Assembly (NCBI GenBank): GCA_900541965.1
Contig: UQLN01000018.1
Span: forward strand, 11,388 to 75,387
Source: an uncultured Parabacteroides sp.
GTDB lineage: Bacteria; Bacteroidota; Bacteroidia; Bacteroidales; Tannerellaceae
Direction: 5' to 3'
DNA length: 64,000 nucleotides
A program made the position numbers and the translations under genes. A model generated the notes under the pieces. The model made no database searches. It was not told where the DNA came from and saw nothing but the letters and a program-made list of their open reading frames with translations. Shown here in pieces: positions 8,316 through 17,323 of the stretch. The stretch's first letter is position 1. Every line of letters begins with the position of its first letter.

Positions 8316-10424
8316 TCAATTAGAAGTAGTCATACGTTTGATGATACTATAGGCATTGATAATCCCCAGTTCGCCGGCTTTACTCAAATCGGCTATACCT
8401 CGGTTGGCATCTCCCAATGATAAGCGTGCCAACCCACGGTTGAAATAGGCTTCTGCAAATTCAGGATCACGCTGGATAGCTTCATTATAATCCAGAATTG
8501 CCGCCCTGAAATCCCGTTGTGCACAACGCAGGTTTCCACGGTTGAAATAAGCATATACAAAACCCGGATTCAGTTTGATTACCATATCATAATCCCGGGT
8601 TATCATTTCGTGTTCGTAAGCTCTCTTATTATCTTTTACCTGAGCTGTCGCCTGATTATTTACAACAGAGGGAGAAGTCTTGCCTATAGTCAGATTCATG
8701 CTCAGGTTCGACAAGTCATTCTCTATGCTGGTTGCTTGCGACTGCTCGTAGTCTAATTGTTTATAACGCACTACAGCCCGGTTGAAATAGGCCATTGCAA
8801 AGTCGGGATTCAACTCGATGGCTTTCGAATAATCCTTGATAGCCTCTGCAAAATCCTGAACTAACATAAAATCGATTGCACGCCCGAAATAAGCATCTGC
8901 ATTCTTCGGATCTGCTTCTATTTTTGCCGAGAAGTTATCAATAGAAGCGAAATGGACTGCTACCTGATCTTCTGTCAAGGCAGCTTCTTCATTTGTAATT
9001 CTCAACTTATGCGACAAATACATACGGCGGTTAAATTCTTCCACGGTCTTATCATAGTAGACCAGCTTCTTAACCGGATCCAACTTTTCATAATAAGTTA
9101 AGATAAACTGCGGTTCAAGGTCCACACGGACATTACGATCCTGTACACGTCCGCGGAATTCATTCTGGTATTTGCTCTTACGTTCCTCTTCTTTATCGTA
9201 GACCACCAGACGGTTGAATTTATCGATATTCTTATCGGATTGTTCACGGGTTTTATCTTCCTTGTTTTGTCCAGACGATGAGTTAGCTCCCGAAGAGGCC
9301 GTAGCATTTCCGGTCTTCCCGCTCTCACGCTCTTTCCGCATCTCTTGTTCCATATTGTAGGCAGTCCAGTAATCACGGTCGGCTCCGGCTTCATCACGCA
9401 TTTTACGTTTGGCATCAGCACGACTGTAATATCCGGGAATAAAACGGGGATATTGAGTAAGCACTACATTATAATCGGCAACAGCACCCTGATAGTCTCC
9501 GGTTTCAAAACGAAGCAAGGCACGGTTATAATATGCCATGTAGTTGTCCGGTTCGAGCTGCAATACGACATCGAAATCTTCAATCGCACGGTTGTTGTCA
9601 CCAACTTGTGCACGAAGCAAACCACGGTTAAAACGAGCTATCAGGTTCTGGCTGTCCATACTGATTACCTGGTCATAATCTGCCATTGCACCACGCAGGT
9701 CATTCATCTGGAAACGGACTAAACCACGGTTGATATAAAAACCGCTCTCACGGGTATTCAGGTGGATAGCTTCATTCAAATCAGATAAAGCCCCTTGCAG
9801 GTTGTTCATCTGGTATAACAGAATCGCACGGTTACCGTAAGCAGGAGCGTAATAAGGGTCTATGCTGATTGCCTTATCATAATCGGCAAGCGCCTTCACT
9901 GTGTCACCTTCTTCCGTATACATGGCTCCACGTGTCAGATAACTCATCGAATATTTAGGATGTGCAGCCAATAAAACATCAAATGCCTTTTCCGCACCTT
10001 TATAATCTTTCTTTTGAATATAAGCTACCGCATTGTTAACCAACATCTGCCGGTCTTCCGGTTTAAACTCCAACCCTTTCTGATAGTCGGCAATAGCTTC
10101 ATCATATTTTTCCTGGCTCTGCCGCGCTATCCCACGGGCATAATACGCCTGCACTAAAAAAGGGTTTCGCTGAAGGCATAAAGAACAGTCTTCCTCGGCA
10201 CCCTTGAAATCATCCAGATTTATTTTTGCTACCGCACGGTAAAAATAAGGTTCCGCCAACCAGGGTTTCGATTTGATGACCTGGTTAAAATATTGAATGG
10301 ATAAAACATAATCTTCGAAGTACAAAGCATTACGTCCTATCGCCAGCACACGATCCGTATTAATCTGTGCAAATAAAGAGAATGAAGATATCGCTAAAAA
10401 CAGCGTGAAAAGTATTTTTTTCAT
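8316..10424 (-). CDS. Exported tetratricopeptide-repeat protein
   Basis: 702 residues with a signal peptide (MKKILFTLFLAISSFSLFAQ), so periplasmic or outer-membrane associated. At least nine TPR units run from about 25 to 350 (for example PEYFYRAVAKINLDDFKGAEED-like and YYNRALLRFETGDYQGAVADY), and four or more from about 495 to 690. The two blocks are separated by a charged Ser/Asn/Lys linker (about 370-410) and a tyrosine-rich stretch. TPR solenoids act as protein-binding scaffolds; no enzyme domain is visible. The family often sits beside thrS or def in Bacteroidales, but I know no assigned function. It has its own promoter element upstream. Confidence 0.9.
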   Translation of the reverse strand: MKKILFTLFLAISSFSLFAQINTDRVLAIGRNALYFEDYVLSIQYFNQVIKSKPWLAEPYFYRAVAKINLDDFKGAEEDCSLCLQRNPFLVQAYYARGIARQSQEKYDEAIADYQKGLEFKPEDRQMLVNNAVAYIQKKDYKGAEKAFDVLLAAHPKYSMSYLTRGAMYTEEGDTVKALADYDKAISIDPYYAPAYGNRAILLYQMNNLQGALSDLNEAIHLNTRESGFYINRGLVRFQMNDLRGAMADYDQVISMDSQNLIARFNRGLLRAQVGDNNRAIEDFDVVLQLEPDNYMAYYNRALLRFETGDYQGAVADYNVVLTQYPRFIPGYYSRADAKRKMRDEAGADRDYWTAYNMEQEMRKERESGKTGNATASSGANSSSGQNKEDKTREQSDKNIDKFNRLVVYDKEEERKSKYQNEFRGRVQDRNVRVDLEPQFILTYYEKLDPVKKLVYYDKTVEEFNRRMYLSHKLRITNEEAALTEDQVAVHFASIDNFSAKIEADPKNADAYFGRAIDFMLVQDFAEAIKDYSKAIELNPDFAMAYFNRAVVRYKQLDYEQSQATSIENDLSNLSMNLTIGKTSPSVVNNQATAQVKDNKRAYEHEMITRDYDMVIKLNPGFVYAYFNRGNLRCAQRDFRAAILDYNEAIQRDPEFAEAYFNRGLARLSLGDANRGIADLSKAGELGIINAYSIIKRMTTSN

Positions 10425-10479
10425 CTGATCATCTTAATCATTTAAAAAGCAGCACTTACAGGTTCTTGCTTCCAACCGA

Positions 10480-10487
10480 CAAAAATA
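10480..10487 (-). promoter_or_regulatory. Probable -7 element of the TPR gene
   Basis: Minus-strand TATTTTTG fits TAnnTTTG, 55 bp before the ATG at 10424. No clear -33 match. Confidence 0.45.
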
Positions 10488-10574
10488 AACATTTAACCGG
10501 GAAATGAAAATAAGAAATAGTGAAAATATCCTTAGAGTCCTTTCCGCCACCGGAACAAAAGCCCATATAAACGA

Positions 10575-10619
10575 AAAGGTTGCGTTTATAAGCATATAAC
10601 ATGCTTCAACGCAACCTTT
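10575..10619 (-). terminator. Terminator after the biotin carrier gene
   Basis: Stem aaaggttgcgtt / aacgcaaccttt (12 bp) plus an inner gc-rich step, with an AT-rich loop, 21 bp beyond the carrier stop. It closes the ruvX-def-carboxyltransferase operon. Confidence 0.8.
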
Positions 10620-10640
10620 CTATTATATTACAAACCGCTT

Positions 10641-10979
10641 TTACTTCGGTTCAATCTTAACCATCAAATGATCCTTCGGAATTTTATCACCTTCCTGCAC
10701 ATTCACTTCAGTTACCACTCCTGCAACCGGAGCTACCACCCGATTAAACATTTTCATCGCCTGGTGAATCAAAAGCAACTGACCGGCTTCAACTTCCTGC
10801 CCTTGCTTAACTTCCAACTTAACGATTGTACCGGGAAGATGAGAAATCACATCACCGATAAAGGGCTTATGCCAGACTTTACGGTTTTTATACTTCGTAG
10901 TCAGCAGTGTTTTATATTTACGTGCAGTTACTACAAAATCTACATATTCATTATCTTTCTCTTTCTGTTCCATATTCAA
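10641..10979 (-). CDS. Biotin carboxyl carrier subunit of an acyl-CoA carboxylase/decarboxylase
   Basis: 112 residues: a linker (1-42) followed by a biotinyl domain. The biotinylated Lys76 lies in IHQAMKMFNRV; the usual EAMKM reads QAMKM. The domain carries the carboxyl group between half-reactions. The carboxyltransferase gene ends 17 bp upstream, so the two surely work together, most likely in methylmalonyl-CoA/propionyl-CoA conversion (the propionate route of Bacteroidales). No biotin carboxylase and no sodium-pump beta/gamma subunits are in the window, so direction and energetics remain open. Confidence 0.9.
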   Translation of the reverse strand: MNMEQKEKDNEYVDFVVTARKYKTLLTTKYKNRKVWHKPFIGDVISHLPGTIVKLEVKQGQEVEAGQLLLIHQAMKMFNRVVAPVAGVVTEVNVQEGDKIPKDHLMVKIEPK

Positions 10980-10996
10980 AAATTTTACAGGGTTAA

Positions 10997-12550
10997 TTAG
11001 AACGGAGGCAATCCGTGCTTCTTAGCCGGTCTGTATTCCTCTTTCAATATAGAAAGTTTAAGCGCATGAAGCAACAATGAGCGTGTTTCTTTCGGCTCGA
11101 TAACAGAATCGATGAATCCTTTGGATGCTGCCACAAACGGGTTGGCAAACTTCTCAATATATTCTTTTACCTTTTCCTGACGCATTGCATTCTGGTCTTC
11201 AGCTTCCATAATTTCCTTACGGAAAATAATATTGGCAGCACCTTCCGGTCCCATAACAGCAATTTCTGCAGAAGGCCATGCAAACATGAAGTCTGCACCC
11301 AGGTGACGGGAGTTCATTGCGATGTATCCACCACCATAAGCCTTACGCAAGATAACTGTAATCTTTGGAACTGTAGCTTCAGAATAAGCATACAAGACTT
11401 TTGCACCGTGACGAATCACACCTGCATGTTCCTGGTCTACACCCGGCAGATAACCCGGCATATCTTCCAAAGTAATAATAGGAATATTGAATGAGTCGCA
11501 GAAACGGATGAAACGTGCAGCTTTATCTGCACTGTCGCAATCCAATACACCGGCAAGTACCATCGGCTGGTTGGCTACGAAACCTACAGTTTCACCACCC
11601 ATACGGCCAAAACCTATTACGATATTGGCAGCCCACAGTTCCTGAATTTCCAGGAAGTCAGAATCATCAACAATACATTTAATAACATCACGAACATCAT
11701 ACGGTTGTTTCGGATCGGCAGGTACAACCTGTTCGATATTCAACATTGCAGACGGTTCTTTCGGTTCGATAGCTTTTGCTTTTTCCTGGTTGTTCCAAGG
11801 AATGAAGCTAACCAAACGTTTAACCTGTTCGAAACAATCCTGTTCACTCATTGCATAGAAGTGAGCATTCCCGGTTATTTCAGCATGAACACGTGCACCA
11901 CCCAGATCTTCCATAGAGATATCTTCACCCAATACAGTCTTGATAACATTCGGGCCGGTGATAAACATCTTAGAGATGTTTTCAACCACGAATACGAAGT
12001 CTGTCAAAGCCGGAGAATAAACAGCACCACCGGCACAAGGACCGAGAATCAAAGAAAGCTGAGGAATAACACCGGAAGCAATTGTATTACGATAGAAAAT
12101 TTCGCCATAACCAGCCAATGCACCTACACCTTCCTGAATACGAGCACCACCCGAGTCATTGATTCCGATAATCGGACATTTCATCTTCAGTGCGTGATCC
12201 ATGATCTTTGTGATTTTACGGGCATGCTGTAACCCGAGCGAACCACCAGCTACAGTAAAGTCCTGTGCATAGATACAAACAGGAGCACCAAAAATAGTAC
12301 CGGTACCTGTAACTACACCATCACCAGGCAGGTCTTTTTTCTCCATACCAAAATCACGGCCATCATGCTTCACGAACAAGTCGTATTCATGAAAAGAATT
12401 TTTATCCAACAAGGAGAGAATACGGTCACGGGCTGTAAGTTTACCCATTGCAATCTGCTTTTCAATAGCAGCTTCGCCTCCACCCATCTCTACAACGGCT
12501 TTCTTTTCTCTGAGGGTCTGAATGTTTTTACTTAAATCTGTCATACTCAT
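10997..12550 (-). CDS. mmdA: Acyl-CoA carboxylase carboxyltransferase subunit (methylmalonyl-CoA decarboxylase alpha type)
   Basis: 517 residues, full length for the family. Both crotonase-like halves are present: the N-terminal half with NDSGGARIQEGVGAL and LGPCAGGAVYSPALTD, and the C-terminal half with GYLPGVDQEH, RKAYGGGYIAMNSRHLGAD and GPEGAANIIF, which form the acyl-CoA and biotin sites. Close relatives are methylmalonyl-CoA decarboxylase alpha and propionyl-CoA carboxylase beta; the sequence alone does not decide between them. It lies 19 bp after def and 17 bp before the biotin carrier. Translation may start at 12550 (MSM) or 12544 (MTD). Confidence 0.93.
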   Translation of the reverse strand: MSMTDLSKNIQTLREKKAVVEMGGGEAAIEKQIAMGKLTARDRILSLLDKNSFHEYDLFVKHDGRDFGMEKKDLPGDGVVTGTGTIFGAPVCIYAQDFTVAGGSLGLQHARKITKIMDHALKMKCPIIGINDSGGARIQEGVGALAGYGEIFYRNTIASGVIPQLSLILGPCAGGAVYSPALTDFVFVVENISKMFITGPNVIKTVLGEDISMEDLGGARVHAEITGNAHFYAMSEQDCFEQVKRLVSFIPWNNQEKAKAIEPKEPSAMLNIEQVVPADPKQPYDVRDVIKCIVDDSDFLEIQELWAANIVIGFGRMGGETVGFVANQPMVLAGVLDCDSADKAARFIRFCDSFNIPIITLEDMPGYLPGVDQEHAGVIRHGAKVLYAYSEATVPKITVILRKAYGGGYIAMNSRHLGADFMFAWPSAEIAVMGPEGAANIIFRKEIMEAEDQNAMRQEKVKEYIEKFANPFVAASKGFIDSVIEPKETRSLLLHALKLSILKEEYRPAKKHGLPPF

Positions 12551-12569
12551 TTATTTAATAGAGTTCCAA

Positions 12570-13127
12570 TTATTTTCCAACCGCTTTTGCTCTGTATGAA
12601 CAACGGGCTGTACCTTTAATTATACCATTTAGTTTTCCTTTATTCAACTGACGGCGGATCGCTGAGATATTATCAATAAATACATGTCCGCCCAAATGTT
12701 CGCACTCATGTTGTACAACGCGGGCTGCAAACCCGTCTACTGTTTCATCGTGTTCTTCCAGATTTTCATCCAGATATTTTACACGTATGGTTTTGGCACG
12801 TGAAACTTTTTCATGGATTCCCGGCAAGCTCAGGCATCCTTCTTCCATTGCTATTTCTTCTTCACTGCTTTCCACAATTTCAGGATTGACCATTGCACGC
12901 TTGAAACCCTTACATTCCGGAAAATCATCTCCCATAACATCGGCATCAATTACGAGCAAACGAAGTGACAAACCAACCTGGGGAGCAGCAAGTCCTACTC
13001 CATCGGCATTATACATTGTCTCAAACATATTTGCTATCAACTGTTTCAATTCAGGATAGTCTTTAGGAACCATTTCGGTTTCTTTCCTCAATACGGGCTG
13101 TCCGTACAGATATATTGGTAAAATCAT
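12570..13127 (-). CDS. def: Peptide deformylase
   Basis: 185 residues from MILPIYLYGQPVLR. The reading frame is open upstream, but this start is the one that fits the family and lies 4 bp after the ruvX stop. All three motifs are present: GVGLAAPQVG, EEGCLSLPG (metal-binding Cys) and QHECEHLGGHVF (metal-binding His residues and catalytic Glu). The enzyme removes the formyl group from nascent proteins. It is co-transcribed with ruvX and probably with the carboxyltransferase gene downstream. Confidence 0.97.
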   Translation of the reverse strand: MILPIYLYGQPVLRKETEMVPKDYPELKQLIANMFETMYNADGVGLAAPQVGLSLRLLVIDADVMGDDFPECKGFKRAMVNPEIVESSEEEIAMEEGCLSLPGIHEKVSRAKTIRVKYLDENLEEHDETVDGFAARVVQHECEHLGGHVFIDNISAIRRQLNKGKLNGIIKGTARCSYRAKAVGK

Positions 13128-13131
13128 AACT

Positions 13132-13554
13132 TTATAACTGATATTTTTTATTTTCCAAATATGATTGCAGGATAATCGTGGCACTGATTTCATCCACCAG
13201 TCCTTTATCCTGTCTTTTCTTTTTCTTTAAGCCTCCATCCAACATTGCTTGATGTGCCAATACCGAAGTAAAACGCTCATCATAATATTCTACGGGTATA
13301 TCAGGAAGGGTACGTTTCAGATGTGTAACGAAAGCTTCCACATATTTCATGTTTTCCGAGGGTTCATTATTCATTTGTTTGGGAAGCCCGACTACAAAAC
13401 GTTCCACTGGTTCACGGGATATGTAATCTGTGAGGAACTTCATTAACTCCCCGCTCGGTACTGTGGTCAAACCATTCGCTATCATTTGTAACGTATCTGT
13501 TACAGCTATACCGGTTCGTTTCCGACCATAATCAATTGCTATAATTCTTCCCAT
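13132..13554 (-). CDS. ruvX: Putative pre-16S rRNA nuclease / Holliday junction resolvase-like (RuvX/YqgF)
   Basis: 140 residues from MGRIIAIDYGRKRTGIAVTD. The RNase H-like fold is marked by DYGRKRTG (first Asp), VVGLPKQMNNEPSENM and YDERFTS. YqgF proteins are implicated in 16S rRNA 5' maturation and anti-termination. The frame is open to 13572, but a TATCTTTG promoter element at 13561-13568 lies inside that extension, so 13554 is the better start. That places transcription start within a few bases of the ATG. Confidence 0.93.
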   Translation of the reverse strand: MGRIIAIDYGRKRTGIAVTDTLQMIANGLTTVPSGELMKFLTDYISREPVERFVVGLPKQMNNEPSENMKYVEAFVTHLKRTLPDIPVEYYDERFTSVLAHQAMLDGGLKKKKRQDKGLVDEISATIILQSYLENKKYQL

Positions 13555-13560
13555 CGGGCA

Positions 13561-13568
13561 CAAAGATA
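13561..13568 (-). promoter_or_regulatory. ruvX: -7 element of the ruvX-def operon
   Basis: Minus-strand TATCTTTG is an exact match to TAnnTTTG, only 6 bp from the ATG at 13554. This implies a leaderless or nearly leaderless mRNA. Confidence 0.55.
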
Positions 13569-13664
13569 ACACAAATTCAAATTATAATTACACATATACA
13601 TAAAAAGTGTGCAGTGAAATGCCACTTTACTACCTAAGCAGCTGATTAAAAACAACAAAAAGAA

Positions 13665-13690
13665 AGGGAATGCCCAAGCGGACATTCCCC
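13665..13690 (-). terminator. Terminator of the OmpA-like gene
   Basis: Stem ggggaatgtccgc/..gcattccc, 28 bp beyond the stop, followed on the minus strand by tttctttttgttgttttt. Confidence 0.85.
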
Positions 13691-13717
13691 AATCTATATT
13701 TATGATATATGAATGAA

Positions 13718-14869
13718 TTATTCGTTAACCGACATAATCGCAACACGGTTCCAGTTGTTTGTTCCGTAAGGCTGAACATCAGAGCCCTTCCATTCAACTG
13801 TAATCTGGTTAGAAGATATACCGTATTTATCCATCAGTTCTTTAGCAACGGCTTTAGCACGTTTTTCAGAAAGAGCCATATTGTATTCAGCAGAACCGGT
13901 ATCTTTATCTGCATAGCCAATCACCTTGATAGCTGTACCGTTATTCTTCATAAACTGAGCAGTATTGTAGATATTAATCTGCTGGTTCTTATCTATCTTA
14001 GCACTATTGATACGGAAGTATACAATATTGTCTACATAATTATTTACAACTTCAGTAGCAACGACTTCTTCACATTCCGGACAAGAAACCGGACGTTTGC
14101 TCAACTGGTCGTTTTCTGCACGTAAAGAGTTAATCTGACCGTTCAGGTCGTTCAGCAATGCATAATCCATCGGTTGAAGAACTTCAAAGTCAGTCTTACC
14201 CAATTTGAATGTCAAACCTGCGCTCAACTGTACGATACCGTCAGATAATTTACCCATTTGAACACGGTTAAACTGTTCGTTCAATAAAGAACCCTGGATT
14301 TCAACGTTCAAATCTACACGTTTGCTCAAACGGAAAGCTGTCAAGATACCAGCATTCAATGAAGGAGATTCACTTCTCGGAATACCTCTGTTATCATCCG
14401 GAGTTTTAAAGCGCTGTGCATAACCGACACCAATCCAAGGAATCAAACGGAACACTCTCTTTTCATTATAAGGAGCCCAGAAATTTGTCACATCCCATAA
14501 CAAATCTGCGTGAGCAGCCGCATACGTATTATGTTGCATAAACTGAGCGTTGTCGCCTTCAAAACCATGCAAGACACCACCGTTAAACTGTACACGGAAT
14601 GCCAAATAAGGATTGAACCATTTACCGAAAGATAACTGAGGTGCAAAGTTCAAACGGTTTTTAAACTGAGCCTTATCATTCTGGTCGCCTAATAAAATAC
14701 TGGCACCACCGGCAACTGATATAAACCAATTATCACGTGCTCTGTTTTTCTTAAAGTTTGTTTTATAACCCGGTTCTGTGCTATATCCCACCTGTGGTTG
14801 AAATTCCTGCGCAGCAGCAGAGAAAACAAAACCTGATAACAAAGCAAAAAGTAATACTTTTGTCTTCAT
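13718..14869 (-). CDS. OmpA-family outer membrane protein
   Basis: 383 residues from MKTKVLLFALLSGFVFSAAAQ, a clean signal peptide; the frame is open 27 bp further upstream. An N-terminal beta-barrel-like part (about 30-235) is followed by a short helical linker, a Cys pair (CPECEE) and a C-terminal OmpA peptidoglycan-binding domain (about 275-383) with KVIGYADKDTGSAEYNMALS and a final NRVAIM. Such proteins are abundant in Bacteroidales envelopes and tie the outer membrane to peptidoglycan. It is monocistronic, with its own promoter and terminator. Confidence 0.93.
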   Translation of the reverse strand: MKTKVLLFALLSGFVFSAAAQEFQPQVGYSTEPGYKTNFKKNRARDNWFISVAGGASILLGDQNDKAQFKNRLNFAPQLSFGKWFNPYLAFRVQFNGGVLHGFEGDNAQFMQHNTYAAAHADLLWDVTNFWAPYNEKRVFRLIPWIGVGYAQRFKTPDDNRGIPRSESPSLNAGILTAFRLSKRVDLNVEIQGSLLNEQFNRVQMGKLSDGIVQLSAGLTFKLGKTDFEVLQPMDYALLNDLNGQINSLRAENDQLSKRPVSCPECEEVVATEVVNNYVDNIVYFRINSAKIDKNQQINIYNTAQFMKNNGTAIKVIGYADKDTGSAEYNMALSEKRAKAVAKELMDKYGISSNQITVEWKGSDVQPYGTNNWNRVAIMSVNE

Positions 14870-14930
14870 ATTCATCAACATTATTAAATTAAACAATTAA
14901 TTTTCTTAACTAAAAACGCTTAATAGGCGC

Positions 14931-14938
14931 GAAAGTAA
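14931..14938 (-). promoter_or_regulatory. Possible -7 element of the OmpA-like gene
   Basis: Minus-strand TACTTTCG differs from TAnnTTTG by one base (TTCG for TTTG), 62 bp before the ATG. Confidence 0.4.
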
Positions 14939-14982
14939 CTCTTTTTCTAATTATAACAAATTATTGCTATAATGGTTTTGCT

Positions 14983-16134
14983 TTACTCGAAATAATTTAA
15001 AATTTTATATCCGCCTTCTCTCAGATAAGATTCTTTTTTTGTCAACTTAATATCATTTACCATCATATCTTCTATTAATGCGGGTAAATCGTATTTCGGT
15101 TCCCAGCCCAAGCAAGTCCGTGCCTTTGTGGCATCACCGATCAACAATTCAACTTCTGTAGGGCGAAAATACTGAGGATCAACACCTACTACTTCCTGCC
15201 CCATTCTTGTTTTAAATTTCTCGAGGTAAGCTTCACCTACCTTTTTTATAAACACATTTTCGTCAATATAGTTTAATAATGCGACCTCATTAACATTTTC
15301 GCCTCTAAAAATAATTTCCACACCGATTTCTGCAAAAGCCATACGAATAAATTCGCGGATAGTGGTAGTAATACCTGTAGCGATGACATAGTCATCCGGT
15401 TTATCTTGCTGGAGGATGGCATGCATGGCGCGTACATAATCTTTTGCATGTCCCCAGTCACGCTTTGCCGATAAATTTCCCAGATAAACTTTATCCTGCA
15501 TACCCATTGCTATACGGGAAACGGCACGGGTAACCTTACGGGTAACAAATGTTTCACCCCTTAAAGGTGATTCATGGTTAAACAAAATTCCATTGGATGC
15601 ATGCATATTATAAGCCTCCCTGTAGTTCACCATAATCCAGTAACCATATAGTTTAGCTACGGCATAAGGGCTACGCGGATAGAAAGGGGTCGTTTCTTTT
15701 TGAGGGACTTCCTGTACCAGACCATACAATTCGGATGTTGATGCCTGATAGATACGACTTTTGGATACCAGATTCAATAAACGGACAGCTTCCAAAATAC
15801 GCAACACACCTAAGGCATCGGCATTCGCTGTATATTCCGGCGTATCGAAACTCACCTTCACATGGCTCATTGCTGCCAGGTTATAAATCTCATCCGGCTG
15901 TGTTTCACCAATGATACGGGTCAGATTCAAACTATCTGTCAAGTCCCCATAATGCAAAATGAAATTACGGTTTTCCACATGCGGATCTTGATAAATATGG
16001 TCTATACGATCTGTATTAAACATTGAAGAACGTCGTTTAATACCATGTACAATATATCCTTTTTTTATTAAATATTCAGCCAGATACGCACCATCCTGCC
16101 CGGTTATTCCGGTTATTAAAGCAACTTTACTCAT
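14983..16134 (-). CDS. gmd: GDP-mannose 4,6-dehydratase
   Basis: 383 residues from MSKVALITGITGQDGAYLAEYL; the open frame extends upstream without family similarity. The Rossmann motif GITGQDGAYL binds NADP, and YPRSPYAVAKLYGYW contains the catalytic Tyr-xxx-Lys of extended short-chain dehydrogenases. It converts GDP-mannose to GDP-4-keto-6-deoxymannose, the first step to GDP-L-fucose. It follows fcl by 58 bp in rfbA-fcl-gmd. The product would feed fucosylated surface polysaccharide and glycoproteins. Confidence 0.96.
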   Translation of the reverse strand: MSKVALITGITGQDGAYLAEYLIKKGYIVHGIKRRSSMFNTDRIDHIYQDPHVENRNFILHYGDLTDSLNLTRIIGETQPDEIYNLAAMSHVKVSFDTPEYTANADALGVLRILEAVRLLNLVSKSRIYQASTSELYGLVQEVPQKETTPFYPRSPYAVAKLYGYWIMVNYREAYNMHASNGILFNHESPLRGETFVTRKVTRAVSRIAMGMQDKVYLGNLSAKRDWGHAKDYVRAMHAILQQDKPDDYVIATGITTTIREFIRMAFAEIGVEIIFRGENVNEVALLNYIDENVFIKKVGEAYLEKFKTRMGQEVVGVDPQYFRPTEVELLIGDATKARTCLGWEPKYDLPALIEDMMVNDIKLTKKESYLREGGYKILNYFE

Positions 16135-16192
16135 ATCGCATTGATTTTCATTAACAATGAACAATTCACGTGTTCATTATCAACCGTTCTTA

Positions 16193-17272
16193 TTAATTAT
16201 CGCTATCCAAATACCAATCATATAAACGCTTCACGCCATCTTCCACTTCAATGGTATGATGCCAGCCTAACTCATGTAACTTACTTACATCCGTCAGTTT
16301 CCGAAGCGTACCATCCGGCTTGGACGAATCAAAAACAATTTCACCGTCAAAGCCCACTTTGTCTTTAATCAGCCATGCCAGCTCTTTTATGGAAAGTTCT
16401 TTTCCCGTACCTATATTAATATGGGTATTCCGAACATCCTTTCCTTTCGGACGGACATCTGTAAAATCAACCTGTTCCATAATATAAACAGAAGCATCTG
16501 CCATTTCCTCGCTCCATAAAAACTCACGAAGCGGTTCTCCTGTGCCCCACAGCTCCACCTTACCCGGATAGATTCCATATTTGGCAAGTATATCCAATAT
16601 TTCCCGACGGGATGAATGCCCGGATATATTCTCAACCGGACGTTTATCCAAATCCATCTTTAAGGCATCCCAATTATCCTGATGCAGGCATTTAGCCAGA
16701 TGAACTTTACGGATCATAGCAGGCATAACATGTGATGTCTCTAAATTAAAGTTATCATTCGGACCATACAGGTTGGTAGGCATCACCGCAATATAATTCG
16801 TTCCAAACTGAAGGTTATAGCTTTCACACATCTTAATACCTGCAATCTTTGCAATTGCATAAGGCTCATTGGTATATTCCAATGGCGATGCAAGCAAACA
16901 ACTTTCCGGCATCGGCTGGGGAGCATCACCCGGATAAATACAGGTACTGCCTAAAAACAACAATTTCTTTACATTATTCACGTAAGAAGCATGGATGACA
17001 TTGTTTTGAATCATCAGGTTTATATATATAAAATCGGCCCTGTATTTACTATTTGCCATAATACCTCCCACATGGGCAGCAGCCAAAAATACATATTCAG
17101 GTTTCTCCGAAGTGAAGAAATCATCTACCGCTTGTTGATTTGTCAAATCCAGCTCCGAATGTGTCCGGAGCACAAAATTCGTATATCCGCGTTCCTTTAG
17201 ATTTTTAAGAATAGCAGAACCGACCAACCCACGATGGCCGGCTACGAATATTTTACTCTCTTTATTCATCAC
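16193..17272 (-). CDS. fcl: GDP-L-fucose synthase
   Basis: 359 residues. FVAGHRGLVGSAI is the NADPH-binding motif and YAIAKIAGIKMCESYN holds the catalytic Tyr-Lys. It performs the epimerase and reductase steps turning the product of Gmd into GDP-L-fucose. About 40 residues longer than the E. coli enzyme, as is common in Bacteroidales. Start at 17272 (MM) or 17269; the difference is one residue. Confidence 0.96.
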   Translation of the reverse strand: MMNKESKIFVAGHRGLVGSAILKNLKERGYTNFVLRTHSELDLTNQQAVDDFFTSEKPEYVFLAAAHVGGIMANSKYRADFIYINLMIQNNVIHASYVNNVKKLLFLGSTCIYPGDAPQPMPESCLLASPLEYTNEPYAIAKIAGIKMCESYNLQFGTNYIAVMPTNLYGPNDNFNLETSHVMPAMIRKVHLAKCLHQDNWDALKMDLDKRPVENISGHSSRREILDILAKYGIYPGKVELWGTGEPLREFLWSEEMADASVYIMEQVDFTDVRPKGKDVRNTHINIGTGKELSIKELAWLIKDKVGFDGEIVFDSSKPDGTLRKLTDVSKLHELGWHHTIEVEDGVKRLYDWYLDSDN

Positions 17273-17323
17273 AAAACCTTTCTGTAAAACAGTTCTTTTA
17301 ATTTGCGGTTGCCATCCAACCGC

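Noticed and set aside
13128..13193. Longer N-terminus for peptide deformylase
   Set aside because: It lies within the ruvX coding end and lacks similarity; MILPIYLYG is the usual family start.
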